In this document: positions 34,884 through 45,085 of the stretch, piece after piece | Numbering within the stretch: position 1 is the first letter of the stretch | Layout of the letters: each line of letters starts with the position of its first letter | Origin: Pseudomonas fortuita | GTDB taxonomy: Bacteria; Pseudomonadota; Gammaproteobacteria; Pseudomonadales; Pseudomonadaceae | Assembly (NCBI RefSeq): GCF_026898135.2 | Contig: NZ_CP114035.2 | Location: forward strand, 4,257,501 to 4,321,500 | DNA: 64,000 nt | Reading direction: 5' to 3' | Position numbers and translations under genes: made by a program | Notes under the pieces: model-generated | The model's input: the letters and a program-made list of their open reading frames with translations, nothing else | What the model was told of the DNA's origin: nothing | The model's database searches: none

Positions 34884-36938
34884 TCAGACCAGGTTCAGGG
34901 CATTGAGCAGCAGGTCGATCAGCTTGATCCCGGCAAACGGCACCACAATGCCGCCCAGCCCGTAGATCAGCAGGTTGCGCCGCAACAGGTGCGCCGCACT
35001 GGCCGCCTGCACGCGTACGCCACGCAACGCCAGCGGGATCAGCACGATGATGATCAGTGCGTTGAACACGATGGCCGACAGGATCGCGCTCTGCGGACTG
35101 GCCAGCTGCATCAGGTTGAGCACGCCCAACTGTGGGTAGATGGCGGCGAACAGCGCTGGCAGGATGGCGAAGTACTTGGCCACGTCGTTGGCAATGGAGA
35201 ACGTGGTCAGCGCACCACGGGTCACCAGCAATTCCTTGCCCACCTGCACCACATCCAGCAGTTTGGTCGGGTCGCTGTCCAGGTCGACCATGTTGGCCGC
35301 CTCGCGCGCGGCCTGGGTGCCGTCGTTCATGGCCATACCCACATCGGCCTGGGCCAGTGCCGGGGCGTCGTTGGCGCCGTCGCCGCACATGGCCACCAGG
35401 CGGCCGTCGTTCTGCTCCTGGCGGATACGCGCCAGCTTCTTCTCGGGGGTGGCCTCTGCCAATACGTCATCCACGCCCGCTTCTGCGGCGATGGCGGCGG
35501 CAGTCAACGGGTTGTCGCCGGTCACCATCACCGTGCGGATGCCCAGCTTGCGCAGCTCGGCGAAGCGCTCGCGGATGCCGGGCTTTACCACATCCTTGAG
35601 GTGGATCACGCCAAGCAGGCGCTTGTCGATACACACCAGCAGCGGCGTACCACCGCTCTGGGCAATCCGCTCCACTTCGCGGGCCAACGCCGGGGGCATT
35701 TCCAGGCGTTGCATGCCGACAAATGCCAGCACGGCATCGACGGCACCCTTGCGGTAGCGGTGCTGCTGGTAGTCGATGCCTGACAGGCGTGTCTCGGCAC
35801 TGAAGGCCACAGCGTCGAACTGCCCGGCCGCCGGTTCGACAAACTCATGGAGCTGGCGCAGGTATTCGACAATCGACTTGCCTTCGGCGGTGTCGTCGGC
35901 CAGAGAGGCCAGCAAGGCGCCCTCACCCAATTCGCGAGCGGTGATACCTGGCGCAGCATGCAGCGCGCTGCAGCGGCGGTTGCCGAAGGTGATGGTGCCG
36001 GTCTTGTCGAGCATCAGTGTATGCACGTCACCGGCGGCCTCGACCGCGCGACCCGAGCGGGCGATGACGTTCAGCCGCACCAGCCGGTCCATACCGGCAA
36101 TGCCGATGGCCGACAGCAGGCCGCCGATGGTGGTGGGAATCAGCGTCACCAGCAGCGCGGCCAGGAAGATCAACGGCAAGCTGCCACCCGCAAAGTGGGC
36201 GAACGGCTGCAAAGTCACCACCACGATCAGGAAGATCAGCGTCAGGCCGATCAGCAGGATGTCGAGGGCGATCTCGTTGGGGGTCTTTTGCCGCTTGGCA
36301 CCTTCGACCAGGGCAATCATGCGGTCCAGGGTCGACTCGCCCGGGTTGCTGGTAATGCGGATCAGCAGCCAGTCGGAGACCAGCCGCGTATTGCCGGTCA
36401 CCGCCGAGCGGTCGCCGCCGGACTCGCGGATCACGGGGGCGGACTCGCCGGTAATGGCGGCCTCGTTGACAGCCGCGATGCCTTCAAGCACCTCGCCGTC
36501 ACCGGGGATCATCTCGCCGGCGACCACGCGCACAACGTCGTCCTTGCGCAGCGCGCTGGCAGCAACCGTCTCGTAACTGCCATCCCGCTGGCGACGCTGG
36601 GCAGTCAGGCCTTGGCTACCGGCCTTGAGGCTGTCGGCGCGGGCCTTGCCACGGCCTTCGGCCAGGGCCTCGGCGAAGTTGGCGAACAGCACGGTAAACC
36701 ACAGCCACAGTGCGATCTGCACGGCAACACCCGTGCTCACGCCATTGCCAGGGGCGAAGCACAGTACGGTGGTGAGCACTGCGGTCAGGGCCACCACCAG
36801 CATCACCGGCGAGCGCTTGAGCTGGCGCGGGTCGAGTTTGACAAACGCCTGCACCAGCGCCGGGCGCCACAGCGCGGCAAAGCGCGTCTGGTCCTTGGCA
36901 GTGTGCCGGGTATTCACTTCAGGAATGGGCATGTTCAT
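34884..36938 (-). CDS. kdpB: Potassium-transporting P-type ATPase subunit B
   Basis: 684 residues. P-type ATPase with TGES actuator motif ([11 protein letters not shown]), phosphorylation site DKTGTIT (aspartate about 310), ATP site around [12 protein letters not shown] and hinge [14 protein letters not shown], plus [20 protein letters not shown]. Catalytic subunit driving uptake through KdpA in the inner membrane. Between kdpA (9 bases) and kdpC (10 bases). Confidence 0.97.
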   Translation of the reverse strand: MNMPIPEVNTRHTAKDQTRFAALWRPALVQAFVKLDPRQLKRSPVMLVVALTAVLTTVLCFAPGNGVSTGVAVQIALWLWFTVLFANFAEALAEGRGKARADSLKAGSQGLTAQRRQRDGSYETVAASALRKDDVVRVVAGEMIPGDGEVLEGIAAVNEAAITGESAPVIRESGGDRSAVTGNTRLVSDWLLIRITSNPGESTLDRMIALVEGAKRQKTPNEIALDILLIGLTLIFLIVVVTLQPFAHFAGGSLPLIFLAALLVTLIPTTIGGLLSAIGIAGMDRLVRLNVIARSGRAVEAAGDVHTLMLDKTGTITFGNRRCSALHAAPGITARELGEGALLASLADDTAEGKSIVEYLRQLHEFVEPAAGQFDAVAFSAETRLSGIDYQQHRYRKGAVDAVLAFVGMQRLEMPPALAREVERIAQSGGTPLLVCIDKRLLGVIHLKDVVKPGIRERFAELRKLGIRTVMVTGDNPLTAAAIAAEAGVDDVLAEATPEKKLARIRQEQNDGRLVAMCGDGANDAPALAQADVGMAMNDGTQAAREAANMVDLDSDPTKLLDVVQVGKELLVTRGALTTFSIANDVAKYFAILPALFAAIYPQLGVLNLMQLASPQSAILSAIVFNALIIIVLIPLALRGVRVQAASAAHLLRRNLLIYGLGGIVVPFAGIKLIDLLLNALNLV

Positions 36939-36947
36939 GATCGGTCC

Positions 36948-38642
36948 TCAAAAACCCAGGCTCAGGTGTTCGGCGATTGGCCCAAGGGCCAGGGTCGGCA
37001 GGAAGGTCAGGCCGCCGACCAGCAAGATGGTCACCAGCAGCAGGCCGGTGAACAGCGGGCCGTGGGTGGGGAAGCTGTTTTGCCCCTGTGGCGCACTCTT
37101 CTTGGCCGCCAGGCTGCCGGCCAGGGCCAGGATTGGCAGGATGTAGCCGAAGCGGCCAATGAGCATGGCCAGGCCGATCATCAGGTTGTGGTACACCGTG
37201 TTGGCACCGAAACCGGCGAAGGCCGAGCCATTGTTGGCAGTGCCCGAGGTGTAGGCGTACAGCAGTTGGCTGAAACCGTGCGCCCCCGGGTTGCTGACCG
37301 CCCCCGCCGGGCCTGGCAGGCTGGCGGCAATGGCGCCGAGTATCAGGACGCCGACCGGCATCACCAGCAGGGTCGCCACCAGCAACTGCACCTCACGGGC
37401 CTGCAGCTTTTTACCCAGGTACTCCGGGGTGCGGCCAATCATCAGCCCGGCCAGGAATACAGCGATCAGGACGAACAGCAGCATCCCGTAGAGACCCGCG
37501 CCGACGCCGCCGAATATCACCTCGCCGACCATCATGTTGACCATCGCCACCATGCCGGTCAGCGGGTTCAGGCTGTCGTGCATGGCATTGACCGAACCGT
37601 TGGAGGCCGCGGTGGTAGTGACCGTCCACAGCACCGAACCGGTGGTGCCGAAGCGGCTTTCCTTGCCCTCCAGGGGGGCAGTCTGTTGCACCTGTGGGCT
37701 CTGCAACGCCGGGTTGGGTTGATGCTCGGACCACAACGCCGTGCTGCCACCGATCAGGAACAGGGCAAGCATGCAGGCCAGGATAGCGCGGCTCTGGCGC
37801 AAGTCCTTCACGTAGTGGCCGAAGGTGAACACCAGGGCCACCGGAATGAGAATGATCGAAGCCACCTCGAACAGGTTGCTCCAGGCCGTAGGGTTTTCGA
37901 ACGGATGCGCCGAGTTGACGCCGAAGAAGCCGCCGCCATTGGTACCCAATTGCTTGATAGCGATCTGGCTGGCGGCCGGGCCCAGTGGAATGGTCTGGTC
38001 AGTACCTTGCAAGGTCAGCGCATGGGCATAGTCGGCAAAGGTCTGCGGTACGCCCTGCCAGACCAGCAACAGCGCCAGCAGCACGCACAGCGGCAGCAAG
38101 CCGTAGAGGGTGGCACGGGTCATGTCGACCCAGAAGTTGCCCAGCGTCGACGCGCTGCGCCGGGCAATGCCACGGCACAGCGCCACCAGCACGGCCAGGC
38201 CGATGGCAGCACTGACAAAGTTCTGCACGGTCAGGCCGAGTATCTGGCTCAGGTAGCTGACCGACGCTTCACCGCTGTAGGCCTGCCAGTTGGTGTTGGT
38301 CACGAAACTGACGGCGGTGTTGAACGCCAGCGACCATTCCTGGCCTGGCAGGTGCTGCGGGTTGAGCGGCAGGTACCCCTGCAACAGCAGCACGGCGAAC
38401 AGCAGCAGGAACCCGACCAGGTTGAAGGCCAGCAGGGCCAGGGTGTACTGCCGCCAGTTCTGCTCCTGGATGGCGTTCACGCCCGCCAGCCGGTAGCAGG
38501 CTTGCTCGACCGGGCCGAGTAGCGGCGACAGCCAGGTGCGCTGGCCTTCCATGACCTTGAAGTAGAACCGCCCAAGCCAGGGTGCGGGTAGCAGCACGAT
38601 GGCAAAGAACGCCAGGAGCAAGGCGAAATCGTAACTGTGCAT
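36948..38642 (-). CDS. kdpA: Potassium-transporting ATPase subunit A
   Basis: 564 residues, ten-span channel-like subunit. Potassium selectivity-type loops include [50 protein letters not shown] and [20 protein letters not shown], the four SKT-like filter segments. The start is nine bases after kdpF. Transports potassium for KdpB at low external potassium. Confidence 0.97.
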   Translation of the reverse strand: MHSYDFALLLAFFAIVLLPAPWLGRFYFKVMEGQRTWLSPLLGPVEQACYRLAGVNAIQEQNWRQYTLALLAFNLVGFLLLFAVLLLQGYLPLNPQHLPGQEWSLAFNTAVSFVTNTNWQAYSGEASVSYLSQILGLTVQNFVSAAIGLAVLVALCRGIARRSASTLGNFWVDMTRATLYGLLPLCVLLALLLVWQGVPQTFADYAHALTLQGTDQTIPLGPAASQIAIKQLGTNGGGFFGVNSAHPFENPTAWSNLFEVASIILIPVALVFTFGHYVKDLRQSRAILACMLALFLIGGSTALWSEHQPNPALQSPQVQQTAPLEGKESRFGTTGSVLWTVTTTAASNGSVNAMHDSLNPLTGMVAMVNMMVGEVIFGGVGAGLYGMLLFVLIAVFLAGLMIGRTPEYLGKKLQAREVQLLVATLLVMPVGVLILGAIAASLPGPAGAVSNPGAHGFSQLLYAYTSGTANNGSAFAGFGANTVYHNLMIGLAMLIGRFGYILPILALAGSLAAKKSAPQGQNSFPTHGPLFTGLLLVTILLVGGLTFLPTLALGPIAEHLSLGF

Positions 38643-38651
38643 GGCCGCTCC

Positions 38652-38741
38652 CTAGCTGCGATCGGCGCGCAGCAGCGCCACCAGCAGATAAAACGCCAAG
38701 GCCACTGCCAGCAGCAGTGACAGCCCGTCGAGCATGTTCAT
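38652..38741 (-). CDS. kdpF: Potassium-transporting ATPase subunit F (KdpF)
   Basis: A 29-residue single-span protein not covered by automated long-ORF calls: MNMLDGLSLLLAVALAFYLL then VALLRADRS, ending TAG at 38652. One hydrophobic helix with a basic C-terminus, exactly the KdpF pattern; it stabilises the KdpABC complex in the membrane. GGGGAGA lies ten bases upstream of the ATG. First gene of the operon, nine bases before kdpA; the start is MNM rather than the inner methionine. Confidence 0.93.
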   Translation of the reverse strand: MNMLDGLSLLLAVALAFYLLVALLRADRS

Positions 38742-38874
38742 GTGTGGATCTCCCCGTGGTACGGCTTGGGCCGCTTTGGGGAAATTGTCCGAGGGAGGGG
38801 CGTAAAGGGGCGAGATCGGGGGATGGGCGTGGGGATAAAGAATGCGTAAAGATCAGCGCTGGGTCTGCCTGTAA

Positions 38875-38908
38875 CGGCCTCTTCGCGGGCACGCCCGCAA
38901 AGAGGCCG
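38875..38908. repeat. REP element upstream of kdp, canonical P. putida type
   Basis: CGGCCTCTTCGCGGGCACGC and the complementary CCGCAAAGAGGCCG make a near-perfect stem (one A-C mismatch), the 34-35-bp REP familiar from P. putida genomes. It lies between the kdpF promoter region and the convergently oriented 3' end of the permease gene at 38917. Confidence 0.85.
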
Positions 38909-38916
38909 GCGCGGAC

Positions 38917-39969
38917 TTACTGTTGTGGCGGCTGTTGCGCCGCGTTACGGCTCCAGTCCAGCAGCAGGCTGTAACCTACCGCCAGCAAGGTCGGGCCGAT
39001 GAACAGGCCAATGAAGCCAAAGGCAAGCAAGCCTCCGAATACGCCCAGCAGCACGATCACCAGCGGCAGGTTGCCGCCACGGCTGATCAGGTAGGGCTTG
39101 AGCACGTTGTCCACGCCGCTGATGACGAAGGTGCCCCAGATACCCAGGAACACCGCCATGCCGTATTCGCCCTTCCACACCAGCCAGGCAGTGGCCGGGA
39201 TCCAGGCCAGTGGCGGGCCCATGGGGATCAGGCTGAGCATGAAGGTCACCAGGCCCAGCACGATCGCGCCGGGTACCCCCGCGATCAGAAAGCCGATCAG
39301 CGCCAGCGCGGCCTGCGCAGCCGCCGTGCCGATTACCCCGTTGACCACCCGCTGAACGGTACCGGCTACCAGTTCCAGGTAATACTCGGCGCGCTCGCCC
39401 ACCAGGCGGTGCAGCAAGCGCAGCACGAATGCTGCCAGGCGCGGCCCGTCGCGGTAGAAGAAGAACACGAACACCAGGCTCAGGGACAGTTCCAGCACGC
39501 CGCTGCCAATCTGCGCACTGCGCGCCAGCAACCAGTTGCCCACTTGCCCGAAGTAGGGCTTGGCCGAGGCCAGCAGGGCTGCGCCCTGCTGGTCCAGGGA
39601 TTGCCACCCGTTGACCAGGCGCTCGCCCACAAATGGAATGCCACCCAGCCAGGCCGGCGCATCGGGCAGCCCGTCGACCTGCACGTCACGCACAAACGCC
39701 GTAGCATCGCGAATATGATCGGCCAGGTTGAACCCCAGCCACACCAGCGGCAGTGCCACGATCAGTATCCAGGCCGTGGTCAGCAGGCTGGCCGCCAGGG
39801 TTTCACGGCCGCCCAGCACACGCGTCAGCAAGCGCATCAACGGCCAGCTGGCAAAAGCCAGGATAGCCCCCCACAGCAATGCAGAAATGAACGGTGCCAT
39901 CACCCAAAGGCCGGCACCCAGCAAGGCCAGCAGCAGAATCTGGATCAGCAGGCGGTCATTGTTAACCAT
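38917..39969 (-). CDS. AI-2E (PerM/YhhT) family membrane permease
   Basis: 350 residues, eight hydrophobic segments, in the inner membrane. Family features: FISALLWGAILAFASWPLMR, the soluble loop at about 90-140, the long VFVFFFYRDGPRLAAFVL, and the final GGNLPLVIVLLGVFGGLLAF with FIGPTLLAVGYSLLLDW. The family name derives from autoinducer export by some members; most, including this, have no established substrate (E. coli YhhT/PerM are similar). Starts 12 bases after the DUF4892 gene, so the two are co-transcribed. Confidence 0.85.
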   Translation of the reverse strand: MVNNDRLLIQILLLALLGAGLWVMAPFISALLWGAILAFASWPLMRLLTRVLGGRETLAASLLTTAWILIVALPLVWLGFNLADHIRDATAFVRDVQVDGLPDAPAWLGGIPFVGERLVNGWQSLDQQGAALLASAKPYFGQVGNWLLARSAQIGSGVLELSLSLVFVFFFYRDGPRLAAFVLRLLHRLVGERAEYYLELVAGTVQRVVNGVIGTAAAQAALALIGFLIAGVPGAIVLGLVTFMLSLIPMGPPLAWIPATAWLVWKGEYGMAVFLGIWGTFVISGVDNVLKPYLISRGGNLPLVIVLLGVFGGLLAFGFIGLFIGPTLLAVGYSLLLDWSRNAAQQPPQQ

Positions 39970-39981
39970 GGTGGCGCTCGT

Positions 39982-40776
39982 TCAACGGATCAATTCAAGG
40001 TGCAGGCCATCGGTGGGTGCGCTGCCGACTTCAAGGCGGCCATTGCGTACGCCTGCCTTGACCAGCGCCTCACGCCAGGCTTCAGCCTGGGCGCCGCTTA
40101 GGCTGGCGCGCAAGGTGCTGTCGAGGTTCAGGCTGCGGGCCAGCAGGTTCACCCAGGCGTCTTGCGGCGCCGCAAGGTCAGGGTAGTCGAGCTTGCCGGT
40201 GTCGCGCATTTCGCGCAGCACCGTGGCGGCGGTTGGCAGAAGCTCGCCCAGCGGGCTGGCGGCGACGAACTCCTCCACATGCAGGTAGGCGCGGCGGTTG
40301 CCGCGGGTAACGCTGTACAGCGCGACCAGCGTGTCGGCCTCGGCTGCCGAGCGGCGTAGCAGGATGAACGCCTGCTGCTCGTCACCACCGTTGAGGCGGG
40401 CATTGGCGAACACATCGTTGCCCCACAGGCTGGCCTCGCCGCAATCGCGACCCTGGCACCAGAACAATGGGTAACCCCCATCACGCTGCAGTGCTTCGCG
40501 GGCACTGGTGAAGGCTTCACGGGCTGTACGTTCGACCGGCAGTTCGTAGGTGACCGAGCTGACCTGCCCCCGGCTCTCGACTTTGTTATCGACCCGCAGA
40601 CGACCGCTGATCTTGCGCAGCGGGCCCATGGGGTAGACGCGTTCCTGCTCCACGGCCGGGCGCTGGTCAACAACCTTTGCGTCCACCGGCACCGGCAGGC
40701 TGCCGGCCCACAATACCGGGCTGGCAAGCGCCAGGCAGGCGACGACAGCATTACGGATGGCAACAGGCGCGCTCAT
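39982..40776 (-). CDS. DUF4892 family secreted protein
   Basis: 264 residues from MSAPVAIRNAVVACLALASP with a signal peptide ending VLWAG, so periplasmic or exported. Beta-rich with one cysteine pair motif (FWCQGRDCGEASLWGNDVF, CxxRDC). DUF4892 members are common in Pseudomonas with no known role. The ATG lacks an own Shine-Dalgarno; it overlaps the TGA of a 20-codon ORF (ATGA at 40773-40776) that has one, so translation is probably coupled. Co-transcribed with the downstream permease gene. Confidence 0.75.
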   Translation of the reverse strand: MSAPVAIRNAVVACLALASPVLWAGSLPVPVDAKVVDQRPAVEQERVYPMGPLRKISGRLRVDNKVESRGQVSSVTYELPVERTAREAFTSAREALQRDGGYPLFWCQGRDCGEASLWGNDVFANARLNGGDEQQAFILLRRSAAEADTLVALYSVTRGNRRAYLHVEEFVAASPLGELLPTAATVLREMRDTGKLDYPDLAAPQDAWVNLLARSLNLDSTLRASLSGAQAEAWREALVKAGVRNGRLEVGSAPTDGLHLELIR

Positions 40777-40835
40777 TGGCGAACCAGGCGGCGCGCGGCG
40801 CCGAAATGAAGCTCCAGGATGTCTGGCAGTTGCAT
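40773..40835 (-). CDS. Possible 20-codon ORF coupled to the DUF4892 gene
   Basis: ATG at 40835 to TGA at 40773 encodes MQLPDILELHFGAARRLVRQ. GGGAGACAACC directly precedes the ATG (strong Shine-Dalgarno), and the stop overlaps the DUF4892 start as ATGA. The peptide is amphipathic, with an acidic-hydrophobic front and a basic end. Either a leader peptide that delivers ribosomes to the next start, or a small functional peptide. Too short for composition to prove coding. Confidence 0.5.
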   Translation of the reverse strand: MQLPDILELHFGAARRLVRQ

Positions 40836-40885
40836 GGTTGTCTCCCTGTTCAACCCGCCAAGCCTCGACACTTGTCCGGTGCAAG

Positions 40886-41740
40886 TCAAGCAAAGCCAAA
40901 GAAGCGATTGATACAGTCTGCGACAAGGGCCGCGCCCTGCTGGTCATTCAGGTGCAGGTGATGGCCACCGGGCAGCGTCGCCTGCTCAAAGGGTAGCTGC
41001 TCCAGCAACGCGGCGTGGCGCGCCAGCATACCTTCGGCGGCCACCACCAACAGCGCCGGGCAACGCACCCGGCGCACATGGGCCATGGCCTGGGCTTCAC
41101 TCAGGCGCACCGGCGATGGCAGGGTGAGGCGGCTGTCACTGCGCCAGCTGTAACCCCCGGGCACTGGCATCAGGCCACGTTGCGCCAGCAATTCGGCAGC
41201 CTCACGGCTGACCGCGACCATGCCTTTCATCCGGGCATGCACGCCTTCTTCCAGGGTGGCGTACACCGACTTGCGTTTGCCATCCAGCCGCAGCTGGGCT
41301 TGCAGGGCCATCCCTAACCGTTCGCCGGCGTCCTGCTCGGCACCGGTTGGCGGGATGACCCCGTCGATCAGCGCCAGGTGGCTGACCCGGTCGGGCAAGG
41401 CGCCGGCCAGTTGTACCGAAATGATTGCGCCCAGCGAATGGCCTAGCAGGCCGAAACGCTGCCAACCCAGCTGCTCGGCAACCCGCAGCACGTCGTGGGC
41501 ATAGTCGGCCAAGGCATAGCCGGCGCCAGGCGGGCGATGTTCCGAGTAACCGTGCCCGGCTAGGTCCAGGGCGACGATCCGCAGGCCCTTCAGTTGCGGC
41601 GCCAGGCGGGCGAAGCTATTGGCGTTATCCAGCCAGCCATGCAGGGCAATCACCGGCAGCCCGTCTTCGGGGCCGAACAGGTGAGCCGCCAGTTCGATAT
41701 GGCCCAGGCTCAGACGGACTTCCTCCACCTGCGCGCTCAT
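40886..41740 (-). CDS. Alpha/beta hydrolase (first of two)
   Basis: 284 residues. Hydrolase fold with oxyanion HGWLDNANSFARL, nucleophile elbow GLLGHSLGAIIS (Ser102), cap region, and catalytic His in LPGGHHLHLND. Length and layout fit esterases/serine hydrolases of the RutD/MhpC kind. Its start overlaps the stop of the upstream hydrolase gene by four bases (ATGA), so the two are expressed together; substrate unknown. No signal peptide, so cytoplasmic. Confidence 0.85.
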   Translation of the reverse strand: MSAQVEEVRLSLGHIELAAHLFGPEDGLPVIALHGWLDNANSFARLAPQLKGLRIVALDLAGHGYSEHRPPGAGYALADYAHDVLRVAEQLGWQRFGLLGHSLGAIISVQLAGALPDRVSHLALIDGVIPPTGAEQDAGERLGMALQAQLRLDGKRKSVYATLEEGVHARMKGMVAVSREAAELLAQRGLMPVPGGYSWRSDSRLTLPSPVRLSEAQAMAHVRRVRCPALLVVAAEGMLARHAALLEQLPFEQATLPGGHHLHLNDQQGAALVADCINRFFGFA

Positions 41741-42525
41741 ACCTGGCTCCAGCGGTCGAACAGGCCCTTGATCAGGCTGGCGGTGTCGGTCGGGCGCTCC
41801 AACGGGAACATGTGCCCGCCGGGCACACTGTGATATTCGCCTTTGGGCATGCCGCGCACCGCCAGGGTGTGGTGACGGCGAATGACGTTGCTGCGCTGGC
41901 CGCGCACCATGGCCAGCGGCACCTGCAACTGCCGGGCAGGCGCGGGGCTGGTGTGCGGGATGCTGCGGTAGATACTGATTTCGGTGGCGGGATCGAAGCG
42001 CAATTGCAGTCCCTGCTCCATCGCCTGCAAGCCATGTTCGACATAGGCTTCAAGGCAGTCTGGGTCAAAATGGCGAAACAGTGATTTGCCGGCAAAGTAG
42101 TCCCGGGCACTGTCGCGGTCACTAAAGACTTCGCGCCGCCCCAGCGTGCGCCCGGCGGGCGTGATGCGGTCAATGAAGCCAAAACGCTTGGCGGTGCGCA
42201 GCAGCCACTGGTCAGCACGGGTAAGCACCGGCGAGTCGAGCATTACCACCCCGCGGTAGTACTCAGGACGACGCAATGCAGCGTGCAGGTGCAACACCCC
42301 GCCTAGCGAATGCCCGACTCCCCAGATGGGCTGGTCCTGCTGTGCCAGGTGATGCAGCAGTTCATCGACCAGGCTCTGCCAGTTGTCGTCTACCGGAAAG
42401 CGCGGATCGTGCCCATGCTGGGCCAGGTGCTGCACCTGGTAGTCCGGCGCCAGGGCAGCGAACAGCTTGCCATACGTGGCCGAAGGGAAACCGTTGGCAT
42501 GAGCGAAGAAGATCTGCTGCGACAT
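41737..42525 (-). CDS. Alpha/beta hydrolase (second of two)
   Basis: 262 residues from MSQQIFFAHANGFPSATYG. Nucleophile elbow GVGHSLGGVLH (Ser73), and HSVPGGHMFPLERP with the catalytic histidine near the end. The earlier in-frame ATGs at 42567 and 42558 give longer versions but with poorer starts. Distinct from its partner (about 25-30% alike by eye) so not a recent duplicate. No lipase-type signal peptide; soluble esterase or thioesterase of unknown substrate. Confidence 0.82.
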   Translation of the reverse strand: MSQQIFFAHANGFPSATYGKLFAALAPDYQVQHLAQHGHDPRFPVDDNWQSLVDELLHHLAQQDQPIWGVGHSLGGVLHLHAALRRPEYYRGVVMLDSPVLTRADQWLLRTAKRFGFIDRITPAGRTLGRREVFSDRDSARDYFAGKSLFRHFDPDCLEAYVEHGLQAMEQGLQLRFDPATEISIYRSIPHTSPAPARQLQVPLAMVRGQRSNVIRRHHTLAVRGMPKGEYHSVPGGHMFPLERPTDTASLIKGLFDRWSQV

Positions 42526-42618
42526 GGCGCCTGGTCCAGACGGAAGATGATGGCTCATTGTCGGCATCGGGACGCCATTGAGCAACATCCGGAAAGGTCA
42601 TCGACGAGGGCTATCAGG

Positions 42619-43005
42619 TCACGCCGAGCGGTCAAAGCTGGCCAGAGACCGGCGCAAGCAGGCCTGCATGTAGGCCAACTGGCTTTCCAACGCCTCACGG
42701 GCCAGGCGCTGGTCCTGAAAGTCCAGCTGCAGGCGGCGCAACGCCAGACAACTGGTTTGCAGCAGGTGGGAGACTCGCAGGCAGGCGTCCTGAAGCGTGC
42801 GCAGGTCTTGCTCGCTTTGCTGCCTGGTAGCAGGTTCCAGCTTGCCGTTGCCGTTGACCTTGTGCAGCAGTTGGTAGAGCTTGGCGTCGGCCGAATCGCG
42901 CAGCAGGCTGTACTGGGCAAAGTCCAGCGCAATACCTTGCCCCACTTTGTCTACGGTGGGTTGCAGGTCAAGGGAACTCAACAGCTCCCGCATGTCACCG
43001 CTCAT
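42619..43005 (-). CDS. Conserved hypothetical protein, all-helical, 128 residues
   Basis: I do not recognise a named family. Starts MSGDMRELLSSLDLQPTVDK with GGGAGCAACGG just before the ATG. The rest is leucine/glutamine-rich and looks like one or two long helices (YSLLRDSADAKLYQLLHKVN, DLRTLQDACLRVSHLLQTSC, LQLDFQDQRLAREALESQLA), a possible coiled coil. No signal or span. Alone between the hydrolase pair and sixA. Confidence 0.7.
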   Translation of the reverse strand: MSGDMRELLSSLDLQPTVDKVGQGIALDFAQYSLLRDSADAKLYQLLHKVNGNGKLEPATRQQSEQDLRTLQDACLRVSHLLQTSCLALRRLQLDFQDQRLAREALESQLAYMQACLRRSLASFDRSA

Positions 43006-43106
43006 CCGTTGCTCCCTGCCTGATTGCTTTGAGGCAACGCTAGCAAGAGGCCATCAAGTGCGACAACTGACAAAAATGCCAGTTGCCTTGTCGATCTGCG
43101 GGGGCA

Positions 43107-43565
43107 TCACACCGGTGGGTTGATCGCCCGGAGGGTCATCAGCCCGGCCAGTGGCCAATCCCCTTCCAGCTCCGCCAGGCTGGCAGTGCTCATGGCCGCC
43201 GGTTGCTGCTGATGACCATGCTCCAGCGCGCCAACCAAGGTGCCTACCAGCGGCTGGTGGCTGACCAGCAGTACATGCTCCAGGCCCAGCCGTTCGATTT
43301 CGCCGATCACCTGCTGCACATCATGCTCTGGCGTCAGCCAGGGCACGGTGCGCACCGGCTCCCTGAAACCCAGCGTGTCATGCACCAGCGCGGCCGTTTG
43401 CTGGGCGCGCACGTAGGGGCTGGCGATGATCGCCTGCAACGGCTGCCCCAACAGGCGAGCAGCGCTGTGCAGCACCTGCTCGCGGCCATGGGCGGTCAGG
43501 CGGCGCTCGGCATCGGTATTGGCCCGCGGCTCTGCCTCACCGTGGCGCAGCACCCACAGCTTCAC
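43107..43565 (-). CDS. sixA: Phosphohistidine phosphatase SixA
   Basis: 152 residues, histidine phosphatase (RHG) superfamily: catalytic RHGEAE at residues 7-12, later ASPYVRAQQTA with the second arginine, LLVSHQPLVG with the second histidine. E. coli SixA removes phosphate from histidine residues in phosphorelay/PTS proteins. Start overlaps the DUF4389 gene stop by four bases, so they are co-translated. Confidence 0.9.
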   Translation of the reverse strand: MKLWVLRHGEAEPRANTDAERRLTAHGREQVLHSAARLLGQPLQAIIASPYVRAQQTAALVHDTLGFREPVRTVPWLTPEHDVQQVIGEIERLGLEHVLLVSHQPLVGTLVGALEHGHQQQPAAMSTASLAELEGDWPLAGLMTLRAINPPV

Positions 43566-43909
43566 AGCTTGGGTTCCTCGTCCCGCACCGGGTGCGGGGC
43601 CGGGGCCACGGCATGCGGCGCCTCGCCTTCCGGAGCACGCGGTGCTGGCCAGTCGGCAAACGGCCAGGGCTTCTGCTCAGTGTGGAAGCTGCCATAGCGG
43701 CCGATCTGCGCCAGGTATTGGCTCAGGCTGTCGCCGAAGTTCATCAGGCTGGCGCTGGGCGCGCCATACACCAGGCGGTAGATCAGTTGCACCAGCACCA
43801 GGCCGCCGAGCAGCAATTCGGCCAGTTGCCAGACTACCAGGAACACCAGCATCCACAGGACCCGCAGGATGATCGACTCACGCTGGGCGCGTTCGGGCGT
43901 ATCGTTCAT
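43562..43909 (-). CDS. DUF4389 membrane-anchored protein
   Basis: 115 residues with one or two hydrophobic stretches (ILRVLWMLVFLVVWQLAELL, GLVLVQLIYRLVYG), then a conserved LMNFGDSLSQYLAQIGRYGSF and a proline/acidic tail that varies between strains. This is the DUF4389 pattern found beside sixA and gpsA in Pseudomonas. Function unknown; inner-membrane location inferred from the spans. Between gpsA (36 bases) and sixA (4-base overlap). Confidence 0.8.
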   Translation of the reverse strand: MNDTPERAQRESIILRVLWMLVFLVVWQLAELLLGGLVLVQLIYRLVYGAPSASLMNFGDSLSQYLAQIGRYGSFHTEQKPWPFADWPAPRAPEGEAPHAVAPAPHPVRDEEPKL

Positions 43910-43945
43910 GTGTTGCTCCTTGCTCGTGTCAGAGCCGCCAAGGGC

Positions 43946-44971
43946 TCAGTTGAAACCGCTGATGGAAATGAAATCGACATCGGTCTTGGGCTCGGCGCGC
44001 ATCAGGTGCTCGATCACCTGGTTCAACGTGCGGCCTTCGAACAGGATGGCATGCAGGCCGGCCACCAGCGGCATGTACACCTGCACCTCCTGCGCCTTGG
44101 CCTTGAGCACCTTGAGGGTGTTGACGCCTTCGGCCACTTCGCCCAGGCGGTTGACCGCCTGCTCCAGGCTCAGGCCCTGACCCAGCGCATGGCCCACCTG
44201 GTAGTTGCGGCTCTTGGGCGAGGAGCAGGTGACGATCAGGTCACCCACACCGGCCAGGCCAAGGAAGGTCATGGGGTTGGCACCCTGGCTGACGGCAAAG
44301 CGGGTCATCTCGGCCAAGGCCCGGGTAATCAGCATGCTCTTGGTGTTCTCGCCCATGCCCAAGGCCACGGCCATGCCCGCGATAATGGCATAGATGTTTT
44401 TCAGCGCCCCGCCCAGCTCGACGCCGAAGCGGTCGGCGCTGGCGTAGACACGGAAGGTACGCCCATGCAGTACGGCCTGCACTTGCTGGCAGAGCTGTTC
44501 GTCCTCACTGGCGACCACCGTGGCAGTCAGCGCATGTTCGGCGATCTCGCGGGCCAGGTTGGGGCCCGACAGCACGCCGATGCGGGCATCGGGGGCGATC
44601 TCTTCAAGGATCTGGCTCATCAGTTTGAAGCTTTGCGCCTCGATCCCCTTGGTCAGGCTGACCAGGCCCTTGCCCCGCAACAGCTCGGCGTGGGGCGCCA
44701 GCACACTGCGCAAGGCGCTGGATGGCAGGGCGACAAAAATCAACGCGCTGGCCTGCAAGGTGCCCAGCAGGTCGTTGACCGGCTCCACGCCATCATGCAG
44801 GCGGATGCCCTTGAGGTAGCGCGGGTTTTCGCGGTTGACGCGCATGGCCTCGGCCTGCGCCGGGTCGCGCATCCATTGGCGCACCGGCACACCGTTTTGC
44901 GCCAGCAGGTTCGCCACGGCGGTGCCAAAGCTGCCGCCTCCCAGAACTGCAACAGGTTGCTGTTCAGTCAT
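43946..44971 (-). CDS. gpsA: Glycerol-3-phosphate dehydrogenase (NAD(P)+)
   Basis: 341 residues from [20 protein letters not shown]; a TTG two codons upstream is also open but less likely. N-terminal Rossmann site [38 protein letters not shown] with the catalytic lysine, [18 protein letters not shown] and CSSPKSRN. Makes sn-glycerol 3-phosphate for phospholipid synthesis. First gene of the gpsA-DUF4389-sixA transcript, divergent from the TonB receptor at 45213. Confidence 0.97.
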   Translation of the reverse strand: MTEQQPVAVLGGGSFGTAVANLLAQNGVPVRQWMRDPAQAEAMRVNRENPRYLKGIRLHDGVEPVNDLLGTLQASALIFVALPSSALRSVLAPHAELLRGKGLVSLTKGIEAQSFKLMSQILEEIAPDARIGVLSGPNLAREIAEHALTATVVASEDEQLCQQVQAVLHGRTFRVYASADRFGVELGGALKNIYAIIAGMAVALGMGENTKSMLITRALAEMTRFAVSQGANPMTFLGLAGVGDLIVTCSSPKSRNYQVGHALGQGLSLEQAVNRLGEVAEGVNTLKVLKAKAQEVQVYMPLVAGLHAILFEGRTLNQVIEHLMRAEPKTDVDFISISGFN

Positions 44972-45085
44972 ATCCAATCCGTTAAAGCCAAAAGTTAAGT
45001 GGCGACCCCGTCATTATACGGCTCGCCTGCCTTGCGCCAAGGCCAGCAACGCAGATGACACTGTCATGGCCACGTTGCAACCCCT

